Below, piece by piece: positions 7,843-17,612 of a stretch of DNA of 64,000 bases. Source of the stretch: Anaerovirgula multivorans (GTDB taxonomy: Bacteria; Bacillota; Clostridia; Peptostreptococcales; Natronincolaceae); NCBI RefSeq assembly GCF_900188145.1, contig NZ_FZOJ01000021.1, forward strand, positions 20,671-84,670, read 5' to 3'. The stretch's first letter is position 1. Every line of letters starts with the position of its first letter. The notes beneath the pieces are model-generated. The model did no database searches and had not been told where the DNA came from. It saw nothing but the letters and a program-made list of their open reading frames with translations. The translations under genes were made by a program, and so were the position numbers.

Positions 7843-8236
7843 TGAGAAAATTTTAATTTTTTTAATAAATATTAAGAGTTTTTGGAAGTTTAAGCTTTAA
7901 TCCGAACCTTGATGATTTTTTATTAAAATACATTGACCTTATCTTCCTTAATTAAAATACTGTAATAGAAGAAATTTTCCAGCGAAAAAACTGAAGTACA
8001 AAGATGAATTTTTATACATACAATGTATAAAATGAGCAAGAACATTGAAAATAAGCCGCTTGATTTATGTATAAAAGAAAGTTATACTATTATTAAAGAA
8101 GATCTTTTTTAAAAATTCTGTTAAAATTCTGAAGGTTGGAATTCTTCGGATACACTAAGTCTATAATAATCTACAGAAATATTAAAGTTATTTCTATTGA
8201 TGCATAAATCATAAATAAAGAAGGGGGATGGTTAAA
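7843..8236. other. Leader region upstream of arcA
   Basis: About 390 AT-rich bases without a gene. Two copies of TATGTATAAAA-like words (8022-8032 and 8063-8073) and the palindrome at 8010-8032 stand out. No clear sigma-A promoter could be fixed. TGATGCATAAATCATAAA just before the gene is another AT-rich imperfect palindrome. Confidence 0.4.
8010..8032. promoter_or_regulatory. Palindrome upstream of arcA, possible ArgR-type box
   Basis: TTTTATACAT (8010-8019) and ATGTATAAAA (8023-8032) are perfect inverted repeats around ACA. AT-rich boxes with TGTATAAAA-type half sites are typical of ArgR/AhrC regulators, which often activate arc genes. This assignment is inference; an ordinary AT-rich hairpin is the alternative. 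Confidence 0.35.
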
Positions 8237-9451
8237 ATGACAGAAGGGTTTTTGAACATTAACTCTGAGATAGGCAAGTTAAAAGCAGTTCTTCTACACA
8301 GACCTGGGAAGGAATTAGAAAGGTTAACGCCTCAATATCTACAGGAACTGTTGTTTGATGATATACCTTGGCTAAAAAAAATGAGGGAAGAACATAATAA
8401 ATTTGCAAAGGTGATGAAAGATCGAGGCTGTAATGTATATTATTATGAGGAATTATTAGAAGAAATTTTAGTAGATAAGGATGTAAAAGAAAATTTTGTT
8501 AAGGACTTGGTAAAAAATTGCAACATTGACAATGGTGAATTTGAAGGAACTTTGATTCAGTTTTTGCTTGCAAAAAATAGCAAAGATTTAGTAGAGATTG
8601 CAATTGTAGGCTTGCATAAAAAAGACTTTCCAGATATAGATAGGGAACTGCATCTAGTAGATTATATTAGAGTGGATTATCCCTTTTATATAAATCCTCT
8701 ACCTAATCTATATTTCACAAGAGATATTGGAGCTACTATAGGACAAGGACTTTCTATTAATAAAATGAAAACCCCAGCAAGAGATAGAGAAACTATGTTT
8801 CTGAAATATATCTACCAGTATAATCCCCTTTTTAAAGGTGAAAGCACTCCCCTCTGGTATGACTATAAGGAAACCCACAGCATAGAAGGAGGAGATATAT
8901 TAGTATTAAGTGATAAGGTGGTGGCTATTGGCTGCAGTGAGAGAACTTCTGCCGCTGCCATAGAAACGATTTCCCAAAGATTGTTTAGAGAAGGTAATAT
9001 AGAAAAGGTAATCGCAGTGGAAATCCCTTTTACTCGAGCTTATATGCATTTAGATACTGTTTTCACTATGATTGATTATGACAAGTTTACGATTTATCCT
9101 GGTGTAGAGGATATGGTGAGGGCCTATGAGTTAACGATTGGAAAGACAACCCCTAGGGTAAAACCTAAGGAAAATCTAAAGGATGCCCTAAAAACTGCGT
9201 TAGGTCTTCCAAGCGTGGCATTTATCCAAAGTGGGGGTGGAGATGAGATTACCGCTGCTAGAGAACAATGGAATGATAGTACAAATACACTGGCTATTGC
9301 ACCAGGAGTGGTTATAACTTATGATAGAAATGAGGCCTCTAATGCAACCCTTAGAAAGAATGGTATAGAAGTAATCGAAATTGAGGGATCGGAGCTAGTA
9401 AGAGGTAGGGGAGGCCCTAGATGTATGTCAATGCCCCTAATAAGGGAATAA
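8237..9451 (+). CDS. arcA: Arginine deiminase
   Basis: 404 residues from ATG 8237, which is 9 bp after AAGGGGG; the ATG at 8228 touches that site and is unlikely. Hydrolyses arginine to citrulline and ammonia. Family landmarks are present: LHRPGKELERLTP near the N-terminus, PNLYFTRDIGATIG near 159, EGGDILVLS near 222, HLDTVFTMID near 276, and the catalytic Cys in GGPRCMSMPL near the C-terminus. First gene of arcABC; no arginine/ornithine antiporter (arcD) is in the cluster. Confidence 0.97.
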   Translation: MTEGFLNINSEIGKLKAVLLHRPGKELERLTPQYLQELLFDDIPWLKKMREEHNKFAKVMKDRGCNVYYYEELLEEILVDKDVKENFVKDLVKNCNIDNGEFEGTLIQFLLAKNSKDLVEIAIVGLHKKDFPDIDRELHLVDYIRVDYPFYINPLPNLYFTRDIGATIGQGLSINKMKTPARDRETMFLKYIYQYNPLFKGESTPLWYDYKETHSIEGGDILVLSDKVVAIGCSERTSAAAIETISQRLFREGNIEKVIAVEIPFTRAYMHLDTVFTMIDYDKFTIYPGVEDMVRAYELTIGKTTPRVKPKENLKDALKTALGLPSVAFIQSGGGDEITAAREQWNDSTNTLAIAPGVVITYDRNEASNATLRKNGIEVIEIEGSELVRGRGGPRCMSMPLIRE

Positions 9452-9487
9452 ACTTAATAAATAATTAATTTTAAGGAGGAAAAATTT

Positions 9488-10483
9488 ATGCCAGTTAATT
9501 TGAAAGGAAGAAATTTTTTAACCCTAAAACATTTCACACCACAAGAAATCCGTTATTTACTAGATTTATCTAGAGATTTAAAGACAAAAAAAAGAATGGG
9601 CGTTAAGGGTAATCTACTTGAAGGAAAGAATATCGTATTATTATTTGAAAAATCCTCTACAAGAACAAGATGTGCCTTCGAAGTAGCTGCTTATGATGAA
9701 GGAGCTCATGTTACCTTTTTAGGTTCCAGTGACTCTCAAATGGGAAAAAAAGAGTCTCTCGAGGATACCGCTAAGGTGTTAGGAAGATATTATGATGGTA
9801 TCGAGTTTAGGGGCTTCAAACAAGAAACAGTGGAGATACTAGCAAACCATGCGGGTGTGCCAGTATGGAACGGATTAACAGACCTTTATCATCCGACTCA
9901 GATATTAGCTGACCTATTAACCATCAGTGAACACGTGGCAAAGCCATTAAATAAAGTGAAATTTGTCTATGTTGGAGATGCTAGAAACAACATGGGTAAC
10001 TCCTTAATGATTGGTGCAGCTAAGATGGGCATGGACTTTAGGGCAGTAGCACCTAAGGAATTATTTCCATCGGAAGAATTAGTTGCTGAGATGAGGAAAA
10101 TAGCAAAGGAAACAGGAGCAAAAATTACATTAACGGAAGACATCGCTGAAGGTGTAAAGAATGCTGATGTGATCTATACCGATGTATGGGTATCCATGGG
10201 AGAAGAAGATCAATTTGAAGAGAGGATTAAACAATTATCTCCATATCAAGTAAATATGGAGATGATGAAGGCTACAGGAAATCCTGATGTAATCTTCATG
10301 CATTGTTTACCTGCCTTCCATGATCTAGAAACAAAGGTAGGAAAAGAAATCCATGAGAAATTTGGTTTGAAGGAAATGGAAGTAACAGATGAAGTCTTTC
10401 GAAGTAAACATTCCGTTGTTTTTGATGAAGCAGAAAATAGAATGCATACGATTAAAGCTGTGATAGTAGCAACCATTTCGTAA
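9488..10483 (+). CDS. arcB: Ornithine carbamoyltransferase, catabolic
   Basis: 331 residues, standard length. Carbamoyl-phosphate motif SSTRTRC near residue 56, [11 protein letters not shown] near 138, and the ornithine-binding motif HCLPAFHD near 274. In this pathway it runs in reverse, splitting citrulline with phosphate into ornithine and carbamoyl phosphate. ATG 9488 follows TAAGGAGG. It sits 36 bp after arcA and 23 bp before arcC, so it is in the same operon. Confidence 0.97.
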   Translation: MPVNLKGRNFLTLKHFTPQEIRYLLDLSRDLKTKKRMGVKGNLLEGKNIVLLFEKSSTRTRCAFEVAAYDEGAHVTFLGSSDSQMGKKESLEDTAKVLGRYYDGIEFRGFKQETVEILANHAGVPVWNGLTDLYHPTQILADLLTISEHVAKPLNKVKFVYVGDARNNMGNSLMIGAAKMGMDFRAVAPKELFPSEELVAEMRKIAKETGAKITLTEDIAEGVKNADVIYTDVWVSMGEEDQFEERIKQLSPYQVNMEMMKATGNPDVIFMHCLPAFHDLETKVGKEIHEKFGLKEMEVTDEVFRSKHSVVFDEAENRMHTIKAVIVATIS

Positions 10484-10506
10484 TAATTATTAAAGGAGGA
10501 CATAGG

Positions 10507-11469
10507 ATGGCACAACAAAAGACCAGAATTGTATTGGCACTCGGAGGCAATGCCCTTCAGGCAGATTCTAAGGATACGAGAGCAGAGTCTCAGCTTGTAA
10601 CCGCTAAGGAAACAGCGAAACCCATCGTAGACTTAATACAAGAGGGTCATGAAGTAATTATCGCCCATGGGAACGGACCTCAGGTAGGTCAAATGATAGC
10701 TACTTATGAAACGGCTGCCCAAGCCAATGCAAATATACCAGTAATGCCCTTCCCCGAGTGCGGCGCAATGAGCCAAGGCTACATAGGATATCATTTGCAG
10801 CAGGCAATTCGCCAAGAGATGATTGCTAGAGGTATGGAAAAAAATGTTGCAACGATTGTAACTCAAGTAGTAGTAGATAAAAGTGATCCTGGCTTTCGAA
10901 ATCCAACAAAACCAGTAGGCTCTTTTTTCACAGAAGAGGATGCTAAAAAATTAATGGCGGAAAAGGGCTATACCATGAAGGAGGATGCCGGTAGAGGATG
11001 GCGAAGAGTTGTAGCTTCTCCAGAACCCATAGATGTGGTAGAGGCGCCAATCGTTAAGACCTTAGTTGAAGCTGGACATGTGGTGATCACTGTTGGTGGA
11101 GGCGGTGTACCAGTGATTAATACAGGTAAAGGGGTGCTAGAAGGTGTACCAGCCGTAATAGATAAGGATTTTGCTTCTGAAAAGATAGCAGAAATGCTGG
11201 ATGCTGATTACTTAATTATCTTGACAGCAGTAGAAAAGGTAGCGATTCACTTTAACAGCCCCCAGCAAAAGGAATTGGACACTATGACAGTTAAAGAAGC
11301 ACAGCAATATATCGGAGAAGGACACTTTGCACCAGGCTCTATGCTTCCAAAGGTAAAGGCAGCTTTAAAGTTTGTGGAATCAAAGGATGGAAGACGGGCT
11401 CTTATTACCTCCTTAGAAAAAGCAAAGGAAGGAATAGCAGGAAAAACAGGAACGGTATTAACCAAATAA
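10507..11469 (+). CDS. arcC: Carbamate kinase
   Basis: 320 residues. N-terminal LALGGNALQ, HGNGPQVGQM near 55 and VITVGGGGVPVI near 196 are carbamate kinase hallmarks of the amino-acid kinase fold. It converts carbamoyl phosphate plus ADP to ATP, CO2 and ammonia, the ATP-yielding step of arginine fermentation. AAAGGAGG precedes the ATG. Last gene of the operon, followed by a terminator. Confidence 0.97.
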   Translation: MAQQKTRIVLALGGNALQADSKDTRAESQLVTAKETAKPIVDLIQEGHEVIIAHGNGPQVGQMIATYETAAQANANIPVMPFPECGAMSQGYIGYHLQQAIRQEMIARGMEKNVATIVTQVVVDKSDPGFRNPTKPVGSFFTEEDAKKLMAEKGYTMKEDAGRGWRRVVASPEPIDVVEAPIVKTLVEAGHVVITVGGGGVPVINTGKGVLEGVPAVIDKDFASEKIAEMLDADYLIILTAVEKVAIHFNSPQQKELDTMTVKEAQQYIGEGHFAPGSMLPKVKAALKFVESKDGRRALITSLEKAKEGIAGKTGTVLTK

Positions 11470-11476
11470 TGTAAAG

Positions 11477-11503
11477 AGACGGATGGATTTCCGTCTTTTT
11501 TTA
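11477..11503 (+). terminator. Terminator of arcABC
   Basis: AGACGGA (11477-11483) pairs with TCCGTCT (11490-11496), followed by a run of seven T. Confidence 0.9.
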
Positions 11504-11632
11504 ATGTATAGGAAATATAGAGCCACATATCTATATTAAAAATAAATATAATAAATAAATGAAACTTTTTAAGGTAATTTTACGTCTAATATAAGAGGTA
11601 GATTTTGCCTAATATGGAAAGGATGTGTTTAA

Positions 11633-14002
11633 ATGAGATTTAAAAAAACCATAGGCTGTCTAATGGTAGGGGGAATGTTATTTTCTAATGCTGGTTTTGT
11701 CTTTGGAAATGTTAGCGTTGCAACTACACAGGCAGTAAGGGTGGTGGAAGAGGCGGTAGCTTATCAAGTGACAAGTCATAATAATGCATCAGAAATAGCT
11801 TCTATTGGTGAAGGTGCAAATATGACAGAAACAGAGGTGCTGAGTTTAGCAGCTGAATATGCAAAAACTTATTTTCAAGTGGATGTTGAAGGAGAAGGAC
11901 AAAGCTTTAATAACAATATCAGCTATCGTGAGGACTGGAATCAAACTGGGAAGTATGTATGGCAAATAAGCTTTTCAAGACATGGTCGAAATCAGTATTT
12001 AAATATTAATGTTACCATTAGCGATGAAGATGGTAAATTAATGGAACTGAGAAAATATGGTGAGGATGAAAACCCTGAAAACCAAATTGCCAGATACACA
12101 CAAGAAGAAGCAGAGGAAATTGCTCATCAATTTTTATTAAAGGTCAATCAAGATATCTTAAATCAGCTTATACTAGATCCAAGCTATAATGATATGTATT
12201 ATTATAGTGACAACAGTAATGGACTCTACCCTAGAGAATACTACGTTCATTATACAAGACAAAAAAATGGAATCCCTGTTATACAGGATGGCGTACAAAT
12301 TGGAGTAAATAGTGGAACTGGAGAAGTTGCCTCCTATAGCTTTAACTGGAGAGAAGAATCCATTCCACAAAGTAAGGCTTCTATCACCCCAGAAGAAGCT
12401 AGCAAGCTATTCAAAGATAATCTACAGTTGCAGCTAGCATATTTACCTGCTAGAGATAGGAGCAGTGGGAGAGAAATAGTGGAGGACGTAAAACTGGTAT
12501 ATACTCCAGATTATCAGGGCGGTATATGGATAGATGCAGTAACTGGAAAAACGGTTAACTACACAGGAGTATCTTCTGAGGAGGAAAAAACCCTTGATGT
12601 ATCAGATAGAGAAAAAGCAGCATTTGAAAACTTAAAGACCACAAGAGAAATTCACACCAAAGAAATCAGCAGGGAAAAAGCAGTGGCATTAGCAACTCAA
12701 TTGCTAGAAAAGCTTTATGGTGATGCAACGATAAAAATAGAATCTGTTAACTATAATTCAAATAATTACTACGGAGATGCCAGCAGAAGAAAAACATGGA
12801 ATATCAACTTCAACCTGGATAATGACCGCTATGGAGGTGGAAATTTAACCATTGATGCCTTAACAGAAGAAATAATCCAAGTGAACAATTACAACTGGAG
12901 AATGCGGGAAATGATGATGTCTCAAGAATTTGAGCCAACAGTTGAATGGGAGGATGCTTATTATAAGGCAATAGAAGTATTAAAGCTGATCTATCCAGAA
13001 AAGTTGAAGCAGCTTGATTTACAGCAAACCTATCGAGAGAATACTCATTATTATAATGACCAAAAAGTGATTAATCCTGAGTATTATTTCAATTTTGCTA
13101 GAAGAGAAAATGGTATTGTTTTTAGTGGAAATCAGATCAATGTTTCTATTGACAGCACAACAGGTAATCTACAAGACGTCTATTTCAGATGGAATGATAT
13201 GAAGCTTCCTGAACAAAAGAATCTCATAGAAGAGGAAGCAGCAATAGACTTATTGACCCAGCAATCGGAAGCAAAATTATCCTATAGTAGAATACCTGTG
13301 ATAGGCAGTGCTGAGGAAGGTGAAGTAAAACTAGTTTATGTGAATCGTCCAAAGAGTGTTGTACAATATAATTATATTGATGCCCACACTGGTACACTAC
13401 TGGATTGGAATGGGCAAGAAATACAGCTAAAGGATGGCAAAGTAGAGACAGTAGAGGAAAACTTAAAAGGACATTGGGCAGAACGGGAATTAAAAATCAT
13501 GAATTCTAACGGTGTCATTGATTTACAAAAACAAGATTTGAAGGATCCAGTCATTAAAAATGAAATTGTAGAAATGATGGTTAAAGCTATGGGTTATTGG
13601 TACTATAGTGGCGAAGAACCTGTAGAACTGAAATTTACTGATGTAAATATTAATGATGAATATTATGAATACATACAGACAGCAGTCATGCAAAAGTTTA
13701 TTGAAAATGAGGCAGTTCCCTTTAACGGATATGAGACTATATCCAAGGAAGAATTTGCACAAATACTAGTGAAAATGACACCACTGGAAAAGGCAGCTGT
13801 TGTCAAGGATATTTACAATCTTCCAGTAAAAGATGCTGAAGAAATTCATCCTGACAGATTGGGAGCAGTGGCATTGATGTATGGATTAGACATTCTTAAG
13901 GGAGAAGAAGATGGTTATCAACCTAAGGAGAATGTGACCCTGGAAGAAGTAGCAGTAGGGGTTTACCGTACATTTAAATTATTTGGAAGAAATCGTTGGT
14001 AG
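11633..14002 (+). CDS. Exported YcdB/PepSY-like repeat protein with SLH-type C-terminus
   Basis: 789 residues. Signal peptide about 1-25 (basic KK, hydrophobic core, then NAGFVFG). The body holds two long similar units (about 60-310 and 345-600), each with YW-rich PepSY/YcdB-type segments such as TWNINFNLDN and KLVYTPDYQGGIWIDAVTGK. The C-terminus (about 610-780) has SLH-like features: GHWAERELKIMNSNGVI, then KFTDVNINDEYYEYIQTAVM and a third degenerate unit. Such proteins are surface-attached; a protease-inhibitor or cell-wall role is only suggested by the PepSY resemblance. Monocistronic, ATG 11633 after GGAAAGGATG. Confidence 0.72.
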   Translation: MRFKKTIGCLMVGGMLFSNAGFVFGNVSVATTQAVRVVEEAVAYQVTSHNNASEIASIGEGANMTETEVLSLAAEYAKTYFQVDVEGEGQSFNNNISYREDWNQTGKYVWQISFSRHGRNQYLNINVTISDEDGKLMELRKYGEDENPENQIARYTQEEAEEIAHQFLLKVNQDILNQLILDPSYNDMYYYSDNSNGLYPREYYVHYTRQKNGIPVIQDGVQIGVNSGTGEVASYSFNWREESIPQSKASITPEEASKLFKDNLQLQLAYLPARDRSSGREIVEDVKLVYTPDYQGGIWIDAVTGKTVNYTGVSSEEEKTLDVSDREKAAFENLKTTREIHTKEISREKAVALATQLLEKLYGDATIKIESVNYNSNNYYGDASRRKTWNINFNLDNDRYGGGNLTIDALTEEIIQVNNYNWRMREMMMSQEFEPTVEWEDAYYKAIEVLKLIYPEKLKQLDLQQTYRENTHYYNDQKVINPEYYFNFARRENGIVFSGNQINVSIDSTTGNLQDVYFRWNDMKLPEQKNLIEEEAAIDLLTQQSEAKLSYSRIPVIGSAEEGEVKLVYVNRPKSVVQYNYIDAHTGTLLDWNGQEIQLKDGKVETVEENLKGHWAERELKIMNSNGVIDLQKQDLKDPVIKNEIVEMMVKAMGYWYYSGEEPVELKFTDVNINDEYYEYIQTAVMQKFIENEAVPFNGYETISKEEFAQILVKMTPLEKAAVVKDIYNLPVKDAEEIHPDRLGAVALMYGLDILKGEEDGYQPKENVTLEEVAVGVYRTFKLFGRNRW

Positions 14003-14023
14003 CTAATAGAAAAGAATTCAAGT

Positions 14024-14060
14024 AAAAGAAGTGAAAATCTTATTTTTCACTTCTTTTTTT
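14024..14060 (+). terminator. Terminator after the SLH-type protein gene
   Basis: AAGAAGTGAAAA pairs with TTTTCACTTCTT around a short loop, followed by a long T-run. Confidence 0.9.
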
Positions 14061-14204
14061 TATGGCATCAACATATATATAGTAGAGAAAAAATGGACAG
14101 AAGGAGAATTTGACAAACTTTCTAACATATTTTATGGAATCACAAATAAGATATAGTAGGAGTTTAAATTTCAATATTAATGATAAATGAGAGGTGAGAG
14201 AAAA

Positions 14205-15779
14205 ATGGCGGTTGAGCTAATGAAGGATTTACTGAAGGTAGACCGATTGGTAGGAGAAAATACTGTTCAAGCCATTATAGAAGGGGATATACTAGCCCCT
14301 GATACAAAGCCAGATATTACAAGAGTTGTGGCGGTAGATGGCAATATACAAGTGAGCAAAAAAGAAACACAAGACAATAAAATCCTTGTAGAGGGGGTTA
14401 TTCAATTCAAGGTATTGTATGCCTCTGAAAAAGGAGAAGAACCATTATACAGTATAGATAGCAGTACTGATTTTAAACAAAGCATTGAAATTGAAGGGTT
14501 AACTTCCCCAATGAAAAGTGAAATAGCGGCAGAAATCGAACATATAGACTTCAGCTTAAATAATGAAAGGAAAATAGGTGTAAAGGCTGTCATCAATATG
14601 GCAGCAAAGGGTGTGCAAGAAGTACAAGTAGAGATTACTAAGGATTTAGAAGGGATGGAGGATATAGAAGTATTACGAGAAACCCTCCAATATACCGACA
14701 TCATTGGCACAAATGCTTCCGATACGCTAGTAAAGGATGCCTTTGAACTAGAAGAAGGAGTGCCAGAAATGAAGGAAGTATTAAAATGGTCAGCCATTCC
14801 AGTAGAAAAGGAAACAAAGATCACTGATGGCAAGGTAATTATAGGGGGCAGTGTTTTATTAGAGGTATTATACATAGGGGAAGATGAGGAAAGCCCTCTA
14901 AACATTGTTAAAAAGGAAATGCCTTTTACACATTTCATTGAGATTCCTGAAGCTTACAGCGATATGGAATATAAGCTAAAGATGAAAATCGATGAAGTAT
15001 TTACCGATATCAAGGAAAATGCTGATGGTGAGAAGAAAATTTTAGAGGTAGAAGGGATCGTTCACATCGAAGCAGTAGTTATGGAAAGTCAAAAACGAGA
15101 AGTTGTAGTAGATGCCTATTCCCCAACCAAACCATTAAATATACAAAAAAGCAAGGTAGAGGTAAAGGAAAATCTAGGGATCCATCGTTCTCAAGTGTTA
15201 TTGAGAGAAACCCTTGACCTTCCAAGCAATAATCCACCAATGGCACAGATTTTTTCTATCAATGCAAAACCGATTGTGACTGACTATAATCTTATGGAAA
15301 ACAAAGTTGTTATAGAAGGGGTATTGGAGACCACAGTAATCTATACTTCTCAAGAAGGGTTACAGCCTATCTATAGTTATATGCAGGAGATTCCTTTTAG
15401 ACATCATGTTGAGATTGAAGGAGTACAAAACCAAATGGAGATAGATATTGAACTTCTAGTACAGGAGCTAGACTATAGTCGAATTAATGAAGAACAGGTG
15501 GAAGTAAGAATGAACATAAGCACTACCTGTGAAGCCTATTCTTTAAAATCTATGGATGTAATCTCTGATGTAGAAGAGATGGAGGAAGTCGAAGATATAT
15601 CAAAACGACCAAGCTTAACGATCTATTTCTTCCAAGAGGGAGATTCTTTATGGAAAATTGCTAAAAAATATTATACAACAGTACAACATATTATGGAGAG
15701 CAATGAAATAGAAAGGCCCGAAGATGTAAAGCCTGGAGATCAAATTATTATTGAGAAGGTATATAGTTTCAAATTCTAA
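14205..15779 (+). CDS. sipL: SipL-like protein: DUF3794 (SPOCS) repeats plus LysM
   Basis: 524 residues from ATG 14205 (after GAGGTGAG at 14191-14198; the upstream in-frame ATG 14187 lacks a site). Three DUF3794/SPOCS beta domains occupy about 35-150, 180-300 and 330-445, with repeated phrases such as KILVEGVIQFKVLYAS and KVVIEGVLETTVIYTS. A LysM domain closes the protein (about 470-520, EGDSLWKIAKKYYTT). This is the architecture of Clostridioides difficile SipL, which binds SpoIVA and anchors the spore coat. Position next to sporulation genes agrees. Confidence 0.85.
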   Translation: MAVELMKDLLKVDRLVGENTVQAIIEGDILAPDTKPDITRVVAVDGNIQVSKKETQDNKILVEGVIQFKVLYASEKGEEPLYSIDSSTDFKQSIEIEGLTSPMKSEIAAEIEHIDFSLNNERKIGVKAVINMAAKGVQEVQVEITKDLEGMEDIEVLRETLQYTDIIGTNASDTLVKDAFELEEGVPEMKEVLKWSAIPVEKETKITDGKVIIGGSVLLEVLYIGEDEESPLNIVKKEMPFTHFIEIPEAYSDMEYKLKMKIDEVFTDIKENADGEKKILEVEGIVHIEAVVMESQKREVVVDAYSPTKPLNIQKSKVEVKENLGIHRSQVLLRETLDLPSNNPPMAQIFSINAKPIVTDYNLMENKVVIEGVLETTVIYTSQEGLQPIYSYMQEIPFRHHVEIEGVQNQMEIDIELLVQELDYSRINEEQVEVRMNISTTCEAYSLKSMDVISDVEEMEEVEDISKRPSLTIYFFQEGDSLWKIAKKYYTTVQHIMESNEIERPEDVKPGDQIIIEKVYSFKF

Positions 15780-15805
15780 GGTTTAGACCACGGTTTTAAC
15801 ACCTG

Positions 15806-15891
15806 CAGTCACACTGCTGAAAATCATTATCTTTTTTATTGCTTCAAAAACTCAGCACCCTTACGTATCCCTGAATACGCTGTGGTGACTG
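15806..15891. repeat. Structured intergenic element with nested inverted repeats
   Basis: Outer arms CAGTCAC (15806-15812) and GTGACTG (15885-15891) enclose TGCTGA (15815-15820) paired with TCAGCA (15852-15857) and a small hairpin CGTAT/ATACG (15864-15879). The arrangement predicts a branched fold. No T-run follows, so it is not a plain terminator. Origin unknown. Confidence 0.4.
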
Positions 15892-16026
15892 GGTTTTCTT
15901 ACGTTTTGGACCTGAAGATGTTTAGATAATATGGAGTTTGTTTAGAAAATTTTAAAAAGTTTGCAGGAAATCCCCTAGATGATATATAATATATACTACT
16001 TAGAATATACGAAGGAGTTATTAGGT

Positions 16027-16905
16027 ATGAACAGCATACAATTGAAGTCTAGAGCCAAAATCAATCTGTCTCTTGACGTATTAGGAAAGCGACTCGACGG
16101 ATATCATGAAGTGAAAATGATTATGCAGCAAATAGATCTTTATGATAACATTACCGTAGTGGAAAGAAGAGATAGAGAAACGATACAAATCTTGACTGAG
16201 TGTGAGTTTATTCCAAAGAACAATGGAAATATTGCCTACAGGGCAGCGGAACTAATTAGAAAACAATACAACATTTCCTGCGGACTAGACATTTATATTG
16301 AAAAGAATATTCCTGTAGCAGCAGGCTTAGCTGGTGGAAGCTCAAATGCTGCAGCTGTACTAACTGGATTAAATCAACTGTGGCAGTTAAAGCTTGCTCA
16401 GAAACAGCTAATGGAGCTAGGGGTAAGTATTGGAGCAGATATACCCTTTTGCATTATGGGAAGTGCTGCCATTGCTGAGGGTATCGGAGAAAAACTGACA
16501 GCGGTTGATGGTTTAAAAAATGTATGGATGGTGTTGGCGAAGCCCGCTATTTCTGTTTCAACAGCAGAAGTATATAGTCGTTTAGATTTGTCTAAAATAG
16601 AAAATAGACCCGATACATTAAAACTACTAAAGGCTATAAAGGAAAGAGATTTGTATACATTATCCAAAAACATGGCAAATGTGCTGGAGACCGTGACGGA
16701 AAGGAAACATCCAATCATTAAAGATTTAAAGAAGAAAATGATAGAATACCAAGCTCTAGGTAGTATGATGTCCGGCAGTGGACCGACGGTATTTGGTATT
16801 TTCAAGAAATACGAAAAGGCCAAGGCTGCTTATGAAAATCTAAAAATAATTAATAGGCAAACCTACTTGGTACAAAGCTATAGTAAGGGGAATAATCATG
16901 AATAA
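16027..16905 (+). CDS. ispE: 4-diphosphocytidyl-2-C-methyl-D-erythritol kinase
   Basis: 292 residues from ATG 16027, 10 bp after AAGGAG (16011-16016); the frame open from 15979 starts in the promoter. GHMP kinase landmarks: SRAKINLSLDVLGKR at the start, ATP loop PVAAGLAGGSSNAAAVL near 96, and GSMMSGSGPTVFGIF near 255. It phosphorylates CDP-methylerythritol in the non-mevalonate isoprenoid pathway. Its last 8 bases overlap the downstream GntR gene, so they are translationally coupled. Confidence 0.96.
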   Translation: MNSIQLKSRAKINLSLDVLGKRLDGYHEVKMIMQQIDLYDNITVVERRDRETIQILTECEFIPKNNGNIAYRAAELIRKQYNISCGLDIYIEKNIPVAAGLAGGSSNAAAVLTGLNQLWQLKLAQKQLMELGVSIGADIPFCIMGSAAIAEGIGEKLTAVDGLKNVWMVLAKPAISVSTAEVYSRLDLSKIENRPDTLKLLKAIKERDLYTLSKNMANVLETVTERKHPIIKDLKKKMIEYQALGSMMSGSGPTVFGIFKKYEKAKAAYENLKIINRQTYLVQSYSKGNNHE

Positions 16906-17584
16906 TTTGGAAAAATTGAAAATTGAAAATTATAAACCTTTAAGAGAAATTGTATTTCAATATTTACGAGAGGCTATTTTAGAGGGAAAACTAGAGCCTG
17001 GTAGAAGACTCATGGAAATTCAGTTGGCGGAGGAGCTGGGGGTAAGCAGAACTCCCGTGAGAGAAGCCATTAGAAAACTGGAGCTAGAGGGTCTAGTTAT
17101 TATGGTGGCTAGAAAAGGAGCCTATGTAGCAGATGTTTCAGTAAAGGATATGATAGATGTGCTAGAGATTAGAGGAGCATTAGAGGGTTTAGCAGCATCT
17201 CTAGCAGCAGAACGTATGACAGATGATGATATAGAAGCATTAAAGGAGATCGCTAACGAATTTAAAAGATGTCATTTAGAAAAGAACATAGAGGGTATGG
17301 TTGAAAAGGACATAGAGTTTCACGAAAAGATTTTTGTCTCCACCCGTAATGAAAAGCTTTATCAAATTTCCCTAAGCTTAAGGGAACAGGTATATCGTTT
17401 TAGAGTACGCTATATCTCAGAATATAACAAATCTAAGGAATTGGTGGAGGAGCATGAAAGAATACTTCAAATGATAACAGAAAGAAATGAGGAAAAAGCT
17501 TATATCTATGGAATGGAACATATCAAAAACCTCTCTAAACATATGATGCAGCAGGTAGCACCAACGGACAAAGCAAGATATTAA
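16898..17584 (+). CDS. GntR/FadR-family transcriptional regulator
   Basis: 228 residues. N-terminal winged helix (about 14-80) with GRRLMEIQLAEELGVSRTPV, then an FCD helical ligand domain (about 85-215) carrying the metal-type Asp/His residues in EKDIEFHEKIF and EHERIL. FCD regulators usually sense small carboxylic acids. It overlaps ispE by 8 bp and lies 28 bp before the nucleotidyltransferase gene. Target genes are not evident. Confidence 0.92.
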   Translation: MNNLEKLKIENYKPLREIVFQYLREAILEGKLEPGRRLMEIQLAEELGVSRTPVREAIRKLELEGLVIMVARKGAYVADVSVKDMIDVLEIRGALEGLAASLAAERMTDDDIEALKEIANEFKRCHLEKNIEGMVEKDIEFHEKIFVSTRNEKLYQISLSLREQVYRFRVRYISEYNKSKELVEEHERILQMITERNEEKAYIYGMEHIKNLSKHMMQQVAPTDKARY

Positions 17585-17612
17585 TGAATGAAAAGACTGA
17601 GGAGGCTGAAGC

